Of a stretch of 60,282 nucleotides of DNA, positions 51,264 through 60,282 are shown piece by piece. The DNA is from an uncultured Lentisphaerota bacterium (GTDB taxonomy: Bacteria; Verrucomicrobiota; Lentisphaeria; Oligosphaerales; CAITYL01), in the NCBI GenBank assembly GCA_903921725.1, contig CAIXRA010000046.1, positions 1 through 60,282 on the forward strand, given 5' to 3'. A program made the translations under genes and the position numbers. Numbering within the stretch: the stretch's first letter is position 1; each line of letters begins with the position of its first letter. Below the pieces are notes generated by a model. That model saw only the letters and a list, made by a program, of their open reading frames with translations. It was not told where the DNA came from and searched no databases.

Positions 51264-53087
51264 ATGGGCATGAACGGAAGGAGAAATCGTGCGAGCCGGG
51301 GCTTTGCCCTGGTTGCCGTCCTTTTCACGATTCTGGTGTCGGGGATTTTCGTCCAGTCCATGTTGTCCACGGGGCAGGCGGCCATGAAATCGGCGCGTGC
51401 GTGGCGGAACCAGGATTACTGCCTGCTGGCCGCGCACAGCACCTTGGAAAAAGTGGCCAACGACATTGCCGGGCGCTTCACCACCTATTTCAACGCCTCG
51501 ACCTCCATCTCGGCGACGAACCGGTTTGCCTGGTTCAACACGGCCTCGGCGACCTCCATCGGCGCCTCTTCACCGGCCACGCTGCCGAGCGCAGGCAGCC
51601 CGGACACGACCTATGGCCGCGGCACCTCCGTGACGGTTACCTGGCTCAAGACGGACACCCTCAACGTGAACGGAAGCCCCACCCTGCGGCGCCGGCTGAC
51701 GCTGAAGTCCAGCGCCACATGCGGAAGTTCACAGCGGAACATCGTGGCAACCGTGGATTTTGGAATGTCGCCCTCCCTGGTGTTCAACTACATCGTCTGC
51801 CTCAACAACTCCACGAGCGCCTCCGCCACCGGAAACATCAACGGCGACATGTGGTCGAACGGCTCCATGACCCTGGGGCCGACGTCGCTTGCCGGGACGA
51901 TTTCCGCATCGGGAACCATTGGCGGCAACACGCCGACGGCGGTATCCCTTTCCACCTATATTACCCAGGACAACCACAGCGCCCGGCCGACCAATCCGCC
52001 GAACACCACCAAGGCCATCCCCGACGTCTGGCCGATGGGGTACACCGGCGTTGCCAAGACCTATCCGGGCTCGCCGACGTTGCCCATGCCGTTCATGGGC
52101 GACATGTCTTTTTATGAAGACCAGGCGGTCGCCCACGGCGGAACCATCACCTATTACGACCCAATCAAGGCGGCCAATGTCACCATCAATGGCGTCTATG
52201 GCGACAATGCGACCACCGACACCGGGCCGTCCGGTCTGCCGAAAATAACCACCGGGACGGTCATGAGCGGCGATTATGGCATGATCGTGATGATGGGAAC
52301 CACCGCCAACCCGATCGTGATTAATGGTCCGGTGGTCATCCGCAACGACGTCATCATCACGGGAGTGGTTTCGGGGCAGGGCGTCATCTATTCGGGACGG
52401 AACATCCATGTTGTCGGCGATTTGACGTACAAGAATCCCCCCACCTGGAGCCGGCAGGACTCCAATCCGACGGCGACGGCAACGGCAAACGCCGCCAAGG
52501 ATCTCATCTGCCTTTCCGCCAAGGGCAACATCGTGCTGGGCAACTATAAGGACACCGGCTGGACGGGCGCCGTCACCACCTCCGCGCTTACGACAAGCAC
52601 ATATAATGTCGATCCGACGGACAAGGCCCTCGGCTACTGTACGGGCGGCACGACCGCGGTGCCCACATTCAACGGCGCCTACGCCAACAATGACGGCGGA
52701 ACCAAGGTCGTCAAGTCGGGAACGGGTACGGCACTGACAACGTCCACCAGGAAGTTCTACGAGTGCAGCAACGAGGTGGCGCTGGCCTCGACCGCGCTTG
52801 CGGCGGCCGCCAGCGTCGTCAAGATTGACGGCGTCATGTTCACCAACCACAACGTGATCGGGTGGACGGGCGGCGCCAGCACCGGCCAGCCTTTCATCAT
52901 CAACGGGTCGCGCGTCAGCCGTGACAAGAGCCTGCTCGCACGCGGCGGCAACGGTTACCAATACAATTGGGATATCCGCCTTGGAAGCTACAGCCGTGAT
53001 TCCATGGGGCTTCTGGACGAACTGCTGTTCCCCGTGGCGCTGGGGCTGCCGACCATCAGCTACTGGCGGGAAGGGGGGGGTGGCTGA
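51264..53087 (+). CDS. Large exported PilX-like protein with a repetitive beta-rich passenger
   Basis: The 607-residue protein has a PilX/GspK-type N-terminal membrane segment (RGFALVAVLFTILVSGIFVQSML) that lacks the Glu+5 of canonical pilins, as in GspK. Thereafter it is rich in Ser/Thr/Gly/Asn with short repeats around 190-480 (GNINGDMWSNGSMTLGP, GMIVMMGTTANPIVINGPVVIRNDVIITGVVSGQGVIYSGRNIHVVGDL). This is a beta-helix-like pattern typical of polymer-forming or bactofilin-like folds. GGGAGG precedes the ATG at 51264. The next gene overlaps it (TGATG). It is much larger than ordinary minor pilins. Confidence 0.75.
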   Translation: MGMNGRRNRASRGFALVAVLFTILVSGIFVQSMLSTGQAAMKSARAWRNQDYCLLAAHSTLEKVANDIAGRFTTYFNASTSISATNRFAWFNTASATSIGASSPATLPSAGSPDTTYGRGTSVTVTWLKTDTLNVNGSPTLRRRLTLKSSATCGSSQRNIVATVDFGMSPSLVFNYIVCLNNSTSASATGNINGDMWSNGSMTLGPTSLAGTISASGTIGGNTPTAVSLSTYITQDNHSARPTNPPNTTKAIPDVWPMGYTGVAKTYPGSPTLPMPFMGDMSFYEDQAVAHGGTITYYDPIKAANVTINGVYGDNATTDTGPSGLPKITTGTVMSGDYGMIVMMGTTANPIVINGPVVIRNDVIITGVVSGQGVIYSGRNIHVVGDLTYKNPPTWSRQDSNPTATATANAAKDLICLSAKGNIVLGNYKDTGWTGAVTTSALTTSTYNVDPTDKALGYCTGGTTAVPTFNGAYANNDGGTKVVKSGTGTALTTSTRKFYECSNEVALASTALAAAASVVKIDGVMFTNHNVIGWTGGASTGQPFIINGSRVSRDKSLLARGGNGYQYNWDIRLGSYSRDSMGLLDELLFPVALGLPTISYWREGGGG

Positions 53088-53533
53088 TGAAGCAGATCCG
53101 TTTCATCTCCCTTGCCGCGCTGCTGGCGTTTCCCGCTGGCTTGGGAATGGTCGCCGTCCGCGCCGACATCATAGGCGAGAAACAAACCCTGCCCGAGCAG
53201 GAATACGAACGCTACGAGCAGCAGAAGCTTGAGGCCATCACTCCGGCGCAGGTTGAGGCGGAAAAGGCGCGCTGGGCCGATGAACACAACCGGAAGACCA
53301 TGGAAATCATGAGCCGTCCCCCGGTTGGCTTCGCGCACTATGACGCCGCCTTGGCCCGCGTGAAGAAGGGCGAACTGGACCCGGCGGCGACGGGCGACGT
53401 GGTGGTCGTGGGGGCGGAAAACTACCGATGGGGGATCGTGCTCTTTTTGGGAGGCATTATCCTTGCCTCGGCCGGTTTTGTCCTCCGCTGGAGGATGAAA
53501 AAGCCGGAGGAGCCCAAGAGATCATTTTTTTGA
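53087..53533 (+). CDS. Exported protein with C-terminal membrane anchor
   Basis: The 148-residue product has a signal peptide (ending about residue 27), a highly charged coiled-coil-like middle (residues 30-100) and a C-terminal transmembrane helix (about 113-135) with a basic tail. Its start overlaps the stop of the large PilX-like gene, so the four genes form a tight operon. No homology is recognised. It could be a membrane partner of the pseudopilin proteins. Confidence 0.68.
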   Translation: MKQIRFISLAALLAFPAGLGMVAVRADIIGEKQTLPEQEYERYEQQKLEAITPAQVEAEKARWADEHNRKTMEIMSRPPVGFAHYDAALARVKKGELDPAATGDVVVVGAENYRWGIVLFLGGIILASAGFVLRWRMKKPEEPKRSFF

Positions 53534-53546
53534 CCCCCCCTGCCCC

Positions 53547-54248
53547 TTACTCGTTACGGCGGCCGCCGAGAACGCCGGCGCGCAGAAGGTAGTAAAGGAG
53601 CGTGAGCACGGCGCTTGCCGCCGCCGCGACATACGTCATGAAGGCGGCCCGCAGCACGCACCAACTGTCCTCAGCCTCCGTGGGCGACACGATTCCCGCC
53701 TTCACCATCAGCAGCCGCGCCCGGGCGCTGGCATTCCATTCCACCGGCAGGGTGACGAGGGCGAACAGCACCGTCACGGAAAACAGTGCCGCGCCGATCA
53801 GGATCAGCGTCCGGTTGCCGTGCATGACGAAGCCGAGGGTGATGATGATCCAGGAGAGCGGACTGCCGATGCTGCAGAGCGGCACGAGCGAACTCCGCAG
53901 CCCGAGCGGGCCGTACCTGCGGGCGTGCTGGATGGCATGTCCGGCCTCGTGGCAGGCGACGCCGATGGCCGAGAGTGAGCAATGGTCGTACACCTCGGCG
54001 GAAAGATTCAGCGTCCGGTTCATCGGGTTGTAGTGGTCGGAGAGGAACCCGTCCGCCCGCTCGATGCGCACGCCGGACACGCCGGCGCATTCCAGCAGGC
54101 GCGCCGCGGCCTCGGCCCCGCTCATGCCGCTGCGCGCCGGAATCGCCGAGTATTTGGAGAAGGTGTGCTTGACGTAGAAGGAGGCCCACAGGGAGAACAG
54201 GATGGCGGGGCCGACGAAAAGGAAATAGACGGGGTCGAAACCGAACAT
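53547..54248 (-). CDS. Zinc metallopeptidase, YugP family
   Basis: The 233-residue membrane protease has HEAGH as the zinc-binding catalytic motif in ACHEAGHAIQHA. It has an N-terminal helix, two or three further hydrophobic segments and the family SDHYNPMNRTLNLSAEVYD segment. It is predicted to lie in the inner membrane with an internal active site. It lies 102 nt after the ABC ATPase gene on the same strand. Confidence 0.9.
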   Translation of the reverse strand: MFGFDPVYFLFVGPAILFSLWASFYVKHTFSKYSAIPARSGMSGAEAAARLLECAGVSGVRIERADGFLSDHYNPMNRTLNLSAEVYDHCSLSAIGVACHEAGHAIQHARRYGPLGLRSSLVPLCSIGSPLSWIIITLGFVMHGNRTLILIGAALFSVTVLFALVTLPVEWNASARARLLMVKAGIVSPTEAEDSWCVLRAAFMTYVAAAASAVLTLLYYLLRAGVLGGRRNE

Positions 54249-54350
54249 GCTGCACCTCCATTTTTGCCGCTGCGTGACCTGAATTCCGTGAATCGGGGGG
54301 CGGTTGACTGCTCCAAGGCCGTGTTGGAAGATTGGACACGCCGTCGCGGG

Positions 54351-55415
54351 CTACCGTTCCACGATGACGATGGATTCCGGCGGCACGTGGAGCGTCAACT
54401 CCCCGCCGGGCGACGGCATGCCCCGCGGGTCGGACTCCTGCATGGCCAGCCCGGCCCCGGCGGCGGCAAGGCGGTATTCGGCCTGGCCGCCCAGGAAGAC
54501 GGCGTCCTGCACCCGGGCCGTGAACGTGTTCGGCGCGGCGCCTCCGGGCGCGGCGCGGCGGATGGCGGCGGGGCGGACCACGGCCTGCACGGCCTGCCCG
54601 GCGTGGAAGGCGGCCCCCGCCGGAAGCGTGGCGGTCCAGAGGCCCAGCGGTGTCTCCAACCGCGCGGAAACCGCATCCGCATCCCGCACGGTTGCCGGAA
54701 TGAAATTCGCCTCGCCGATGAAGCCGGCGACGAAAGCGCTGCACGGCCGCGAATAGAGTTCCTGCGGCGTCCCGGTCTGGAGGATTTTCCCGTTGCGCAT
54801 GACGGCGAGGCGGTCGGCGCAGCTCAGCGCCTCTTTCTGGTCGTGCGTCACATACAGCGCGGTGAGGCCGGACTCCCGGCAGATGTCGCGGATCTCACGG
54901 CGCATCTCCGCCCGGAGGCCGGCGTCGAGATTGGCGAGCGGCTCGTCCAGCAGCAGGCAGGCGGGTTCGACGACGAGGGTGCGGGCCAGCGCGACGCGCT
55001 GCTGCTGTCCGCCGGAAAGCTGTCCCGGCTTGCGCCCCGCCAGTTCCGCGATGCGGACTCGCTCCATGACACGGTGGACGCGCGTCTCCCGCTCCGCCTT
55101 CCCCACACGCCGCTCCTCCAGGCCGAAGGCGATGTTTTCCGCGACGGTCATGTGCGGCCACAGCGCGTAGCCCTGGAACATCATCCCGGCGTTGCGCCGG
55201 TGGGGCGGAACCTGCGTCATCTCGCCGCCGTCGAAGAGGATGCGTCCCGAGTCGAGGTCCTGAAAACCGGCGACGGCGCGCAGGAGCGTAGTTTTTCCGC
55301 AACCGGACGGGCCGAGCAGAAAAAAAATCTCGCCACCAGCAATCTCCAGCGACACGCCGTCGAGCGCGGCGGTGCCGCCGAACTGTTTGCGTGCGTTTTC
55401 AATGGCGATGCGCAT
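54351..55415 (-). CDS. ABC transporter ATP-binding protein, PotA/FbpC/MalK type (orphan)
   Basis: The 354-residue protein has Walker A GPSGCGKTT, the Q-loop in MMFQGYALWPHMT, signature LSGGQQQR, Walker B CLLLDEPLANLD and the H-loop in YVTHDQ. A C-terminal OB/TOBE regulatory domain lies at about 240-354. This is the layout of ATPases for sugar, spermidine or iron importers. No permease or binding-protein gene is adjacent. It follows the hybrid kinase gene by 31 bp and may be co-expressed. The start is the ATG at 55415; the frame upstream belongs to the kinase C-terminus in another frame. Confidence 0.88.
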   Translation of the reverse strand: MRIAIENARKQFGGTAALDGVSLEIAGGEIFFLLGPSGCGKTTLLRAVAGFQDLDSGRILFDGGEMTQVPPHRRNAGMMFQGYALWPHMTVAENIAFGLEERRVGKAERETRVHRVMERVRIAELAGRKPGQLSGGQQQRVALARTLVVEPACLLLDEPLANLDAGLRAEMRREIRDICRESGLTALYVTHDQKEALSCADRLAVMRNGKILQTGTPQELYSRPCSAFVAGFIGEANFIPATVRDADAVSARLETPLGLWTATLPAGAAFHAGQAVQAVVRPAAIRRAAPGGAAPNTFTARVQDAVFLGGQAEYRLAAAGAGLAMQESDPRGMPSPGGELTLHVPPESIVIVER

Positions 55416-55446
55416 GCCACAAAAGGTAGCCGGAAAACGACTGGAG

Positions 55447-58400
55447 TCAATGCGCCAAGTCCGCTTCCGGCCGGATTTCCGGTTTCGCCTGCACCCCGTG
55501 CAGCGCCTCGTGCAGCGCACGCAGGAGGTCGCTGCGCCGGCACGGTTTCTGAAGGAAGCGGAAATGCGGCCGTTGCTGGAGGGCGCACAGAGCGTCCCCG
55601 TCCATGTAGCCGCTACAGAGAAGGACGGGGATGCCCGGGTGTTTTTTTAAGAGATTTTCGGCGAGGTTGATTCCGTTCATGCCGACGAGGACGATGTCAC
55701 TGAAGATGAGATCCACGCGCCCGTTTTCCCGCTCGAAAATTTCGAATGCCTCCTCCGCGCCGCTGGCGGCGAACGCCTCGTAACCGGCGTTCGTGAGGAT
55801 GCGCCGGGTCATGTCGCGGAGAACATCCTCGTCCTCCACCAGCAGGATGCGCTCGCCGTTCCCCGGCGGCGGTGCCTCAGCGGATTCCGGCGCGGAGGAT
55901 TCCGGCGCCGGATCCGGGGCGCAGGCGGGCAGGTGGACGCCGAAGGTGCTGCCGCGCCCGGGTTCGCTGGCCACGCCGACCCAGCCGCCGTGCTGCCGGA
56001 GGATGCCGTAAACCATGGCAAGACCCATGCCGGTACCCTTGCCGACGGGCTTGGTGGTGAAAAATGGATCGAAAATGCGGCTGCGGACCTCTTCCGTCAT
56101 GCCGGTGCCGGTGTCGGAGACGGCGATGCGGATGAAGCGCCCGGCGCGGGCTTCGGGCTGCAGGAGAAGCTCATCGCCAGGCCTGATGTCAACATTGGAG
56201 GTTGTGATGGTGAGCGTGCCGCCACCGGGCATGGCGTCGCGGGCGTTGACCACCAGATTTATGAGAACCTGCTCGATCTGCCCCGCGTCCGCCTTGACCG
56301 GCAGGAGGCCGGTGTCCAGCGTCTCCACCATCCGGACGTTTTTGCCGATGAGGCGGTCCAGCATCCGGTTGAGGTTTTGGATGAGGTCGTTGACGGCGGT
56401 GGTCTTGATTTCGGAGGGCTGGGGGTGGCTGTAGGCCAGGAGCTGGCGCGTAAGTTCGGCCGCCCGCTCGCTCGCCGCCTGAATCTCCTGGATGTCGGGG
56501 CGGTGCGGGTCATCGGACGGCAGGCCGTCAAGAAGGATGTGGCAGAATCCGAGGATGGCATGGAGCTGGTTGTTGAAATCGTGGGCCACACCGCCGGCCA
56601 GCTTGCCGACGGCCTCCATCTTCTGGGATTGGTAAAACTGACGTTCCAGCTGTTTCTCGCGGGAGGTGTCGCGTATGTCCGCCACATAGTTGACGATGCG
56701 GCCGTCCGCGGCCCGGATGGGCGCGATGATGGCTTCCACTTCGAACAGCGCGCCGTCCTTTCGGCGGTTGATCATGGCGCCGCTCCACGGCTCGCCCCGC
56801 TGCAGCGTGTCCCACATCTCCCGGTAGAATTCAGGGGACTGTTTTCCGCTGTTGAGCAGGCGCAGGTTTTGGCCGGCGGCCTCGGCGCGGGAGTAGCCGG
56901 TCATGGTCTCGAAGGCCGGGTTCACATAGACTATGGCGCCGTCGGTATTGGTGATCACGACCGCCTCGGCGGTCTGCTCCACGACCTGCGCCAGGCGCAT
57001 CCGTTCGGACTCGGCCTGCTGGCGCCGTTCCGTCATTGCCAGCATTTCCAGGGCGAAGGAAATATCTGAGCCGGCCTCCTCCATGAGGCGGCATTCCTCC
57101 TCCCCGAAGAAATTGGGTTCGAGCGCATGCAGACAGAGCACGCCGACGGGCGCCTTGCCGACGCGGAGGGGCACGGCCGCGAGTGAGCGGTGGCCGCGCT
57201 TTCGCAGATCCTCCCGCCACGGGGCAAGCCCCGGATCGGCCAGCGCGTCGTTCAGCACGACGCAGCGGTTTTCGAGAATGGCGCGGGTGGCCGGGCCGCG
57301 GCCGCCGGAATCTTCGGGACGCAGGGAGATTGCGGTCGGCTTGGAGGGTGCCTCCCAGACCCCGGCATGGGCGGCGGTGATGATCTGCCCGTCCGGCTCG
57401 TCCGCCAGTCCGATCCAGGCCAGGCGGAAATGGCCGAACTCGACAAACGCCCCGCATGCCGAACGGAACAGCGTTTCCCGGTCCTGCACCCGCACGACCG
57501 CCTGGTTGATGTGAATCATGACGGCATAGAGCCGGTTGATCCGCGTCAGGCGCTCCTCCGCCTTGTGGCGTGCCGTGACATCCGCGCCGGAGAACAAAAC
57601 CCCGGACGGCCTTCCGGCCGCATCCCGCAGAAGCGCGGAGTGGAAGCTGAAGATGAGCTGCCCCCCGCTCCGCGTCAACACCGGATTTTCATGGGGGGCG
57701 AGCAGCTCGGCGCCGCCTTCGCCGGACATCAGCTGCGCAAACAGGGCGCGCGCCTTCGGACGCTCCGCCTCCATGCGGCAGACATCGAACCAGTTTTTGC
57801 CGGCCAGCTCGCAGGCGTTCTGGTATCCCAGTCCGCTCCATCCGGCCCGGTTGATGAGCGTGATCCGTCCCTCCCGGTCCAGTGCGATGATGGCGACCCC
57901 CGCCACGTCGAGGTAGGTCTGCGCCTGATCCCGCTCGCAAAGCAGATCCTTCTCGGCGCGCTTGCGCTCGGAAATGTCGCGGATGATGGCCTGGTAGAAT
58001 TTCGCGCCGCCGGATTCGATGCAGCGCAGGCTGACTTCTGCGGGGAAGGAGGCGCCGTTCCTGCGCCGCTGCTCGGTCTCGTAGACAATCCCCCCCTCCT
58101 TCTCGGCGCGTTCCAGATGTCGGGGGAGGCTGGCCTTTGCCCCCTCCGCGCGCAGGTCGTCCAGCCGCAGTTCCCGCAGCTCCTCCCACGGATAACCGTA
58201 GGCGGCGATGGCGCGGTCGTTCGCCTCGCGGATGCGGCAGTTGTCATCGGCCAGCAGAATGATGTCGTTCCCGTTGCGCATCACCAAGTCGAAGTGCTGA
58301 ACCAGCGCGTCACGCTCCATTTCCATGCGGTGGCGCTCCCGGTAGAGCGCGGTGTCCCGCCTCTTCCACAAGTAGACCATCAGCAAACCGGCCGCCAGAA

Positions 58401-59343
58401 TCAAGGCGGCGGCGGAGAAAGAGGCCCGCCGCGCCTCCTTGCGGAGCGGCGCGTAAATCTCGGACTGGTCAACCTTGGCCACCAGGCCCCATGTGGATTC
58501 CGGCACCTGCGTGACGGCGGCGAGCACCGGTTCACCGCGGTAGTCCACGCCTTCAAAAACTCCCCGCTCGCCCGCCACGGCGCGGCTTCCCGGATATTGG
58601 TCGAGCAGGGGCGTCCGCAGGCGCATGGCCGTATGCTTCCGGTGCCGTAACTCGTTCAGGAACAGGACCGAGTCCCCATCCCTGCGCACCAGCACCGTCT
58701 CCGCCGTCGCCGACGGCGTGGGCCAGGACTGGATGAGCGGGTAGAGATAGGGTACCGGGTTCAGCCGTAGCAGCAGGACAAGGGCTGCGGATTTCGCTTC
58801 CTTTCCGTCTCCGTTCAGGATCGGAATGAGGACGTCCATGTGAATCCGTTGCACGGCCGCCGCTTCGTGCAGGTCGGAAAATTCCGGGCGTCCTTGGGCA
58901 ATGGCCTTGTGGATGAGCTTATGTGCGTGCTCCCCGATGTTGTCCGCGCTCTCTCCGGCCCCCGCCAGCACCTTGCCGTCCGCTGTCAGCAGTTGGGCGC
59001 TGAGATAGTCGTAGGCTTCCGGAAACGTGTTCAGGCAGGAAAGAAGCAGGCGCCGGCGCTCCTCCTGGCCGGGGGCGTCCGCCGCATAGTCCGCGGCGGC
59101 GCGTGCGAAAAACGGATCCTTGGTGAGGCGGAGGCCGTCCGCAATCCGCTCCTCACGCCAGGCCGCTATCTGGCCCACCTTCAGCTTGGCGATGGCGGCT
59201 AACTCGTCGCCCTTTTGTTTTTTGTATTGGGCCACTTCCTGGAGATAGAGAAATCGTCCGCCTGCGGCAATGGCCGCGGCGACCGCCAGGAAAACCGCAA
59301 TCGGCATCCAGGGAAAACGATGGCCGCGCCCGTCCGGATTCAT
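55447..59343 (-). CDS. Hybrid sensor histidine kinase with PAS, GAF and receiver domains
   Basis: The 1298-residue protein has two transmembrane helices (about 12-32 and 310-330) around an extracytoplasmic sensor domain of about 275 residues. PAS domains begin near residues 351, 476 and 786, with a GAF domain at about 605-760 between the second and third. The HisKA domain has His921 in [16 protein letters not shown]. The ATPase domain has [14 protein letters not shown] and [10 protein letters not shown], and a C-terminal receiver has Asp1216 in [13 protein letters not shown]. The start is the ATG at 59343 (GGGGGG upstream). The ligand is unknown. No separate response regulator is adjacent. 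Confidence 0.93.
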   Translation of the reverse strand: MNPDGRGHRFPWMPIAVFLAVAAAIAAGGRFLYLQEVAQYKKQKGDELAAIAKLKVGQIAAWREERIADGLRLTKDPFFARAAADYAADAPGQEERRRLLLSCLNTFPEAYDYLSAQLLTADGKVLAGAGESADNIGEHAHKLIHKAIAQGRPEFSDLHEAAAVQRIHMDVLIPILNGDGKEAKSAALVLLLRLNPVPYLYPLIQSWPTPSATAETVLVRRDGDSVLFLNELRHRKHTAMRLRTPLLDQYPGSRAVAGERGVFEGVDYRGEPVLAAVTQVPESTWGLVAKVDQSEIYAPLRKEARRASFSAAALILAAGLLMVYLWKRRDTALYRERHRMEMERDALVQHFDLVMRNGNDIILLADDNCRIREANDRAIAAYGYPWEELRELRLDDLRAEGAKASLPRHLERAEKEGGIVYETEQRRRNGASFPAEVSLRCIESGGAKFYQAIIRDISERKRAEKDLLCERDQAQTYLDVAGVAIIALDREGRITLINRAGWSGLGYQNACELAGKNWFDVCRMEAERPKARALFAQLMSGEGGAELLAPHENPVLTRSGGQLIFSFHSALLRDAAGRPSGVLFSGADVTARHKAEERLTRINRLYAVMIHINQAVVRVQDRETLFRSACGAFVEFGHFRLAWIGLADEPDGQIITAAHAGVWEAPSKPTAISLRPEDSGGRGPATRAILENRCVVLNDALADPGLAPWREDLRKRGHRSLAAVPLRVGKAPVGVLCLHALEPNFFGEEECRLMEEAGSDISFALEMLAMTERRQQAESERMRLAQVVEQTAEAVVITNTDGAIVYVNPAFETMTGYSRAEAAGQNLRLLNSGKQSPEFYREMWDTLQRGEPWSGAMINRRKDGALFEVEAIIAPIRAADGRIVNYVADIRDTSREKQLERQFYQSQKMEAVGKLAGGVAHDFNNQLHAILGFCHILLDGLPSDDPHRPDIQEIQAASERAAELTRQLLAYSHPQPSEIKTTAVNDLIQNLNRMLDRLIGKNVRMVETLDTGLLPVKADAGQIEQVLINLVVNARDAMPGGGTLTITTSNVDIRPGDELLLQPEARAGRFIRIAVSDTGTGMTEEVRSRIFDPFFTTKPVGKGTGMGLAMVYGILRQHGGWVGVASEPGRGSTFGVHLPACAPDPAPESSAPESAEAPPPGNGERILLVEDEDVLRDMTRRILTNAGYEAFAASGAEEAFEIFERENGRVDLIFSDIVLVGMNGINLAENLLKKHPGIPVLLCSGYMDGDALCALQQRPHFRFLQKPCRRSDLLRALHEALHGVQAKPEIRPEADLAH

Positions 59344-59478
59344 CTGGCCCCCCCGTTCTCTAAAACACCCGAGCACATCGGGAATATGCCGTGTCGCCGG
59401 TGACTTGGCAAGCCGCATGCGGCCTTTCACGCTCGCGGTGGCGGAGTCTTCCCGGACCGGCGGTGCCGTCCGAATGGA

Positions 59479-59507
59479 CTGTCATCGGCGAATTTGCAGA
59501 TTACAGT
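59479..59507 (+). promoter_or_regulatory. Candidate promoter giving a leaderless gmk transcript
   Basis: CTGTCA (59479-59484) and TACAGT (59502-59507) have a 17-nt spacer. The expected start lies within one to two bases of the gmk ATG. Confidence 0.4.
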
Positions 59508-59514
59508 ACCGGAC

Positions 59515-60165
59515 ATGAACCAGCCCAACACCAGCACCCTTCCGCCGCGTCACGGCGTGGCGCTTGTCGTTTCCGGCCCCAGCGGCGCCGGTAAAAGCAC
59601 CATCTGCCGGCAGGTGCTGGCGGACCGCCCCAATATGCGCTTTTCCGTCTCCTGCACCACCCGCGCTCCGCGGGCGGGCGAGACCGACGGCCTGGACTAC
59701 CATTTCCTCACCCGCACGGAGTTCGAGTCGAAAATCGCCGCCGGCGAATTCCTCGAGCACGCCGAGGTCCACGGCAATTTCTACGGCACCCTCCGCGCCG
59801 CGGTCGAACCGCACCTTCGCCTCGGCGGCGACGTGCTGCTGGACATCGATGTCCAGGGCGCGCGCCAGGTCCGCCTGAACTCCACGGCCTCCGGCATCGG
59901 CGCCCAGTACGCCTTCGTCTTCCTCGCGCCGCCCTCGCTCGCCGAGCTGGAACGCCGCCTCCGCGGCCGGCAAACCGATGCCGAGGAGGTCATCCTCCGC
60001 CGTCTCGCCGCCGCCCGCCGCGAAATCGCCGCCTGGCACGAGTACGACTACTTGGTCATCAACGATGAAATTCCCCGCGCCGTCGCCGAGCTGACCGCCG
60101 TCCTCGACGCCCGCCGCTGCGCCGTCGCCGCCTGGATCGGCGACCCCCTGGCACCGCAGGAATAA
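59515..60165 (+). CDS. gmk: Guanylate kinase
   Basis: The 216-residue enzyme phosphorylates GMP to GDP. It has the P-loop VSGPSGAGKSTI, the GMP-binding SVSCTTRAPRAGETDGLDYHFLTRTEF, FLEHAEVHGNFYGT and DIDVQGARQVR. The ATG at 59515 has no SD and sits directly after a -10-like TACAGT, so translation may be leaderless. It is divergent from the hybrid kinase across 171 bp. Confidence 0.96.
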   Translation: MNQPNTSTLPPRHGVALVVSGPSGAGKSTICRQVLADRPNMRFSVSCTTRAPRAGETDGLDYHFLTRTEFESKIAAGEFLEHAEVHGNFYGTLRAAVEPHLRLGGDVLLDIDVQGARQVRLNSTASGIGAQYAFVFLAPPSLAELERRLRGRQTDAEEVILRRLAAARREIAAWHEYDYLVINDEIPRAVAELTAVLDARRCAVAAWIGDPLAPQE

Positions 60166-60282
60166 GGGTGTTGGAAGTTACTACTCTACCGTTTGTCGCA
60201 GGTGCAACGCCGCCAGCGCCAAGGAATGAGGAGGGCGCATATCGAGATATGTAACTGACGAAATGACACCGGCGATGGTGGC
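60166..60282. other. Non-coding right edge, probably part of a foldback element
   Basis: No gene is seen. The stretch contains GCAGGTGCAACGCCGCCA at about 60200-60217, the hairpin CATATC-GA-GATATG (about 60238-60251) and ends GATGGTGGC. The phrase AAGGAATGAG recalls the element at 27814-27960. An inverted partner of the left part may lie just outside the window. Confidence 0.4.

Overview
The window is high-GC bacterial chromosome with dense, mostly co-directional gene blocks, short spacers and good Shine-Dalgarno sites. Several features together suggest an anaerobic member of the PVC superphylum near Lentisphaerota or Kiritimatiellota: a PPi-type phosphofructokinase with Ack-Pta, a GH109 glycosidase, a XylR-like AraC regulator, pseudopilin-like proteins, and abundant hairpin and tandem repeats between genes. 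This placement is inference; there is no rRNA gene to fix it.

Layout. 1-722: the terminator of an upstream gene and a repeat-rich spacer. 723-1530: two small membrane proteins. 1561-4070 (minus): an LpxL-type acyltransferase with a periplasmic protein, then RNase PH. 4140-8741 (plus): a lipoprotein, FabI, a small exported protein, the EF-P paralogue YeiP/EfpL and a GH109 lipoprotein. 8782-17278 (plus): an ECF sigma factor, a SUI1 protein, an anti-sigma-like membrane protein, a CnrX-like metal sensor and a complete CzcCBA/CnrCBA-type efflux pump. 17364-18560: Kbl. 18595-19740 (minus): a XylR-like regulator, divergent from a sugar-acid block at 19913-29887 (PPi-PFK, HAD phosphatase, Gnd, LarA-family enzyme, UxaC, SDR-type mannonate oxidoreductase, ExuT-like transporter). 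30188-31748: an OmpA lipoprotein and a second lipoprotein. 31984-35064 (minus): rpsO, pnp with a highly structured leader, and rpmE. 35281-38450: a TrpF-like protein and ackA-pta. 38483-40855 (minus): a NUDIX hydrolase and an RsmB-like methyltransferase. 41085-45439: a HEAT-repeat protein, a repetitive exported protein and a COG2509 flavoprotein. 45563-48996 (minus): transketolase and prfB with its programmed frameshift. 49288-53533: a DUF374 acyltransferase and a four-gene pseudopilin-like operon. 53547-59343 (minus): a YugP-type protease, an orphan ABC ATPase and a large hybrid histidine kinase. 59515-60165: gmk.

How the genes fit together. The sugar-acid block has uptake (ExuT), isomerisation (UxaC) and reduction to D-mannonate (SDR UxuB), but no mannonate dehydratase, KDG kinase or KDPG aldolase. 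It instead has a LarA-superfamily enzyme with intact catalytic residues beside 6-phosphogluconate dehydrogenase. I propose a route in which mannonate is epimerised to gluconate and enters the pentose phosphate pathway. The metal block looks like a rearranged cnrYXH-CBA system.

The other notable signal is a set of dispersed repeats. A 50-bp hairpin repeat found in an intergenic spacer also occurs in frame inside two unrelated genes, read in opposite orientations. Both genes also share a second repeat, and others appear to have contributed coding sequence to further genes. This resembles the Rickettsia palindromic element phenomenon.
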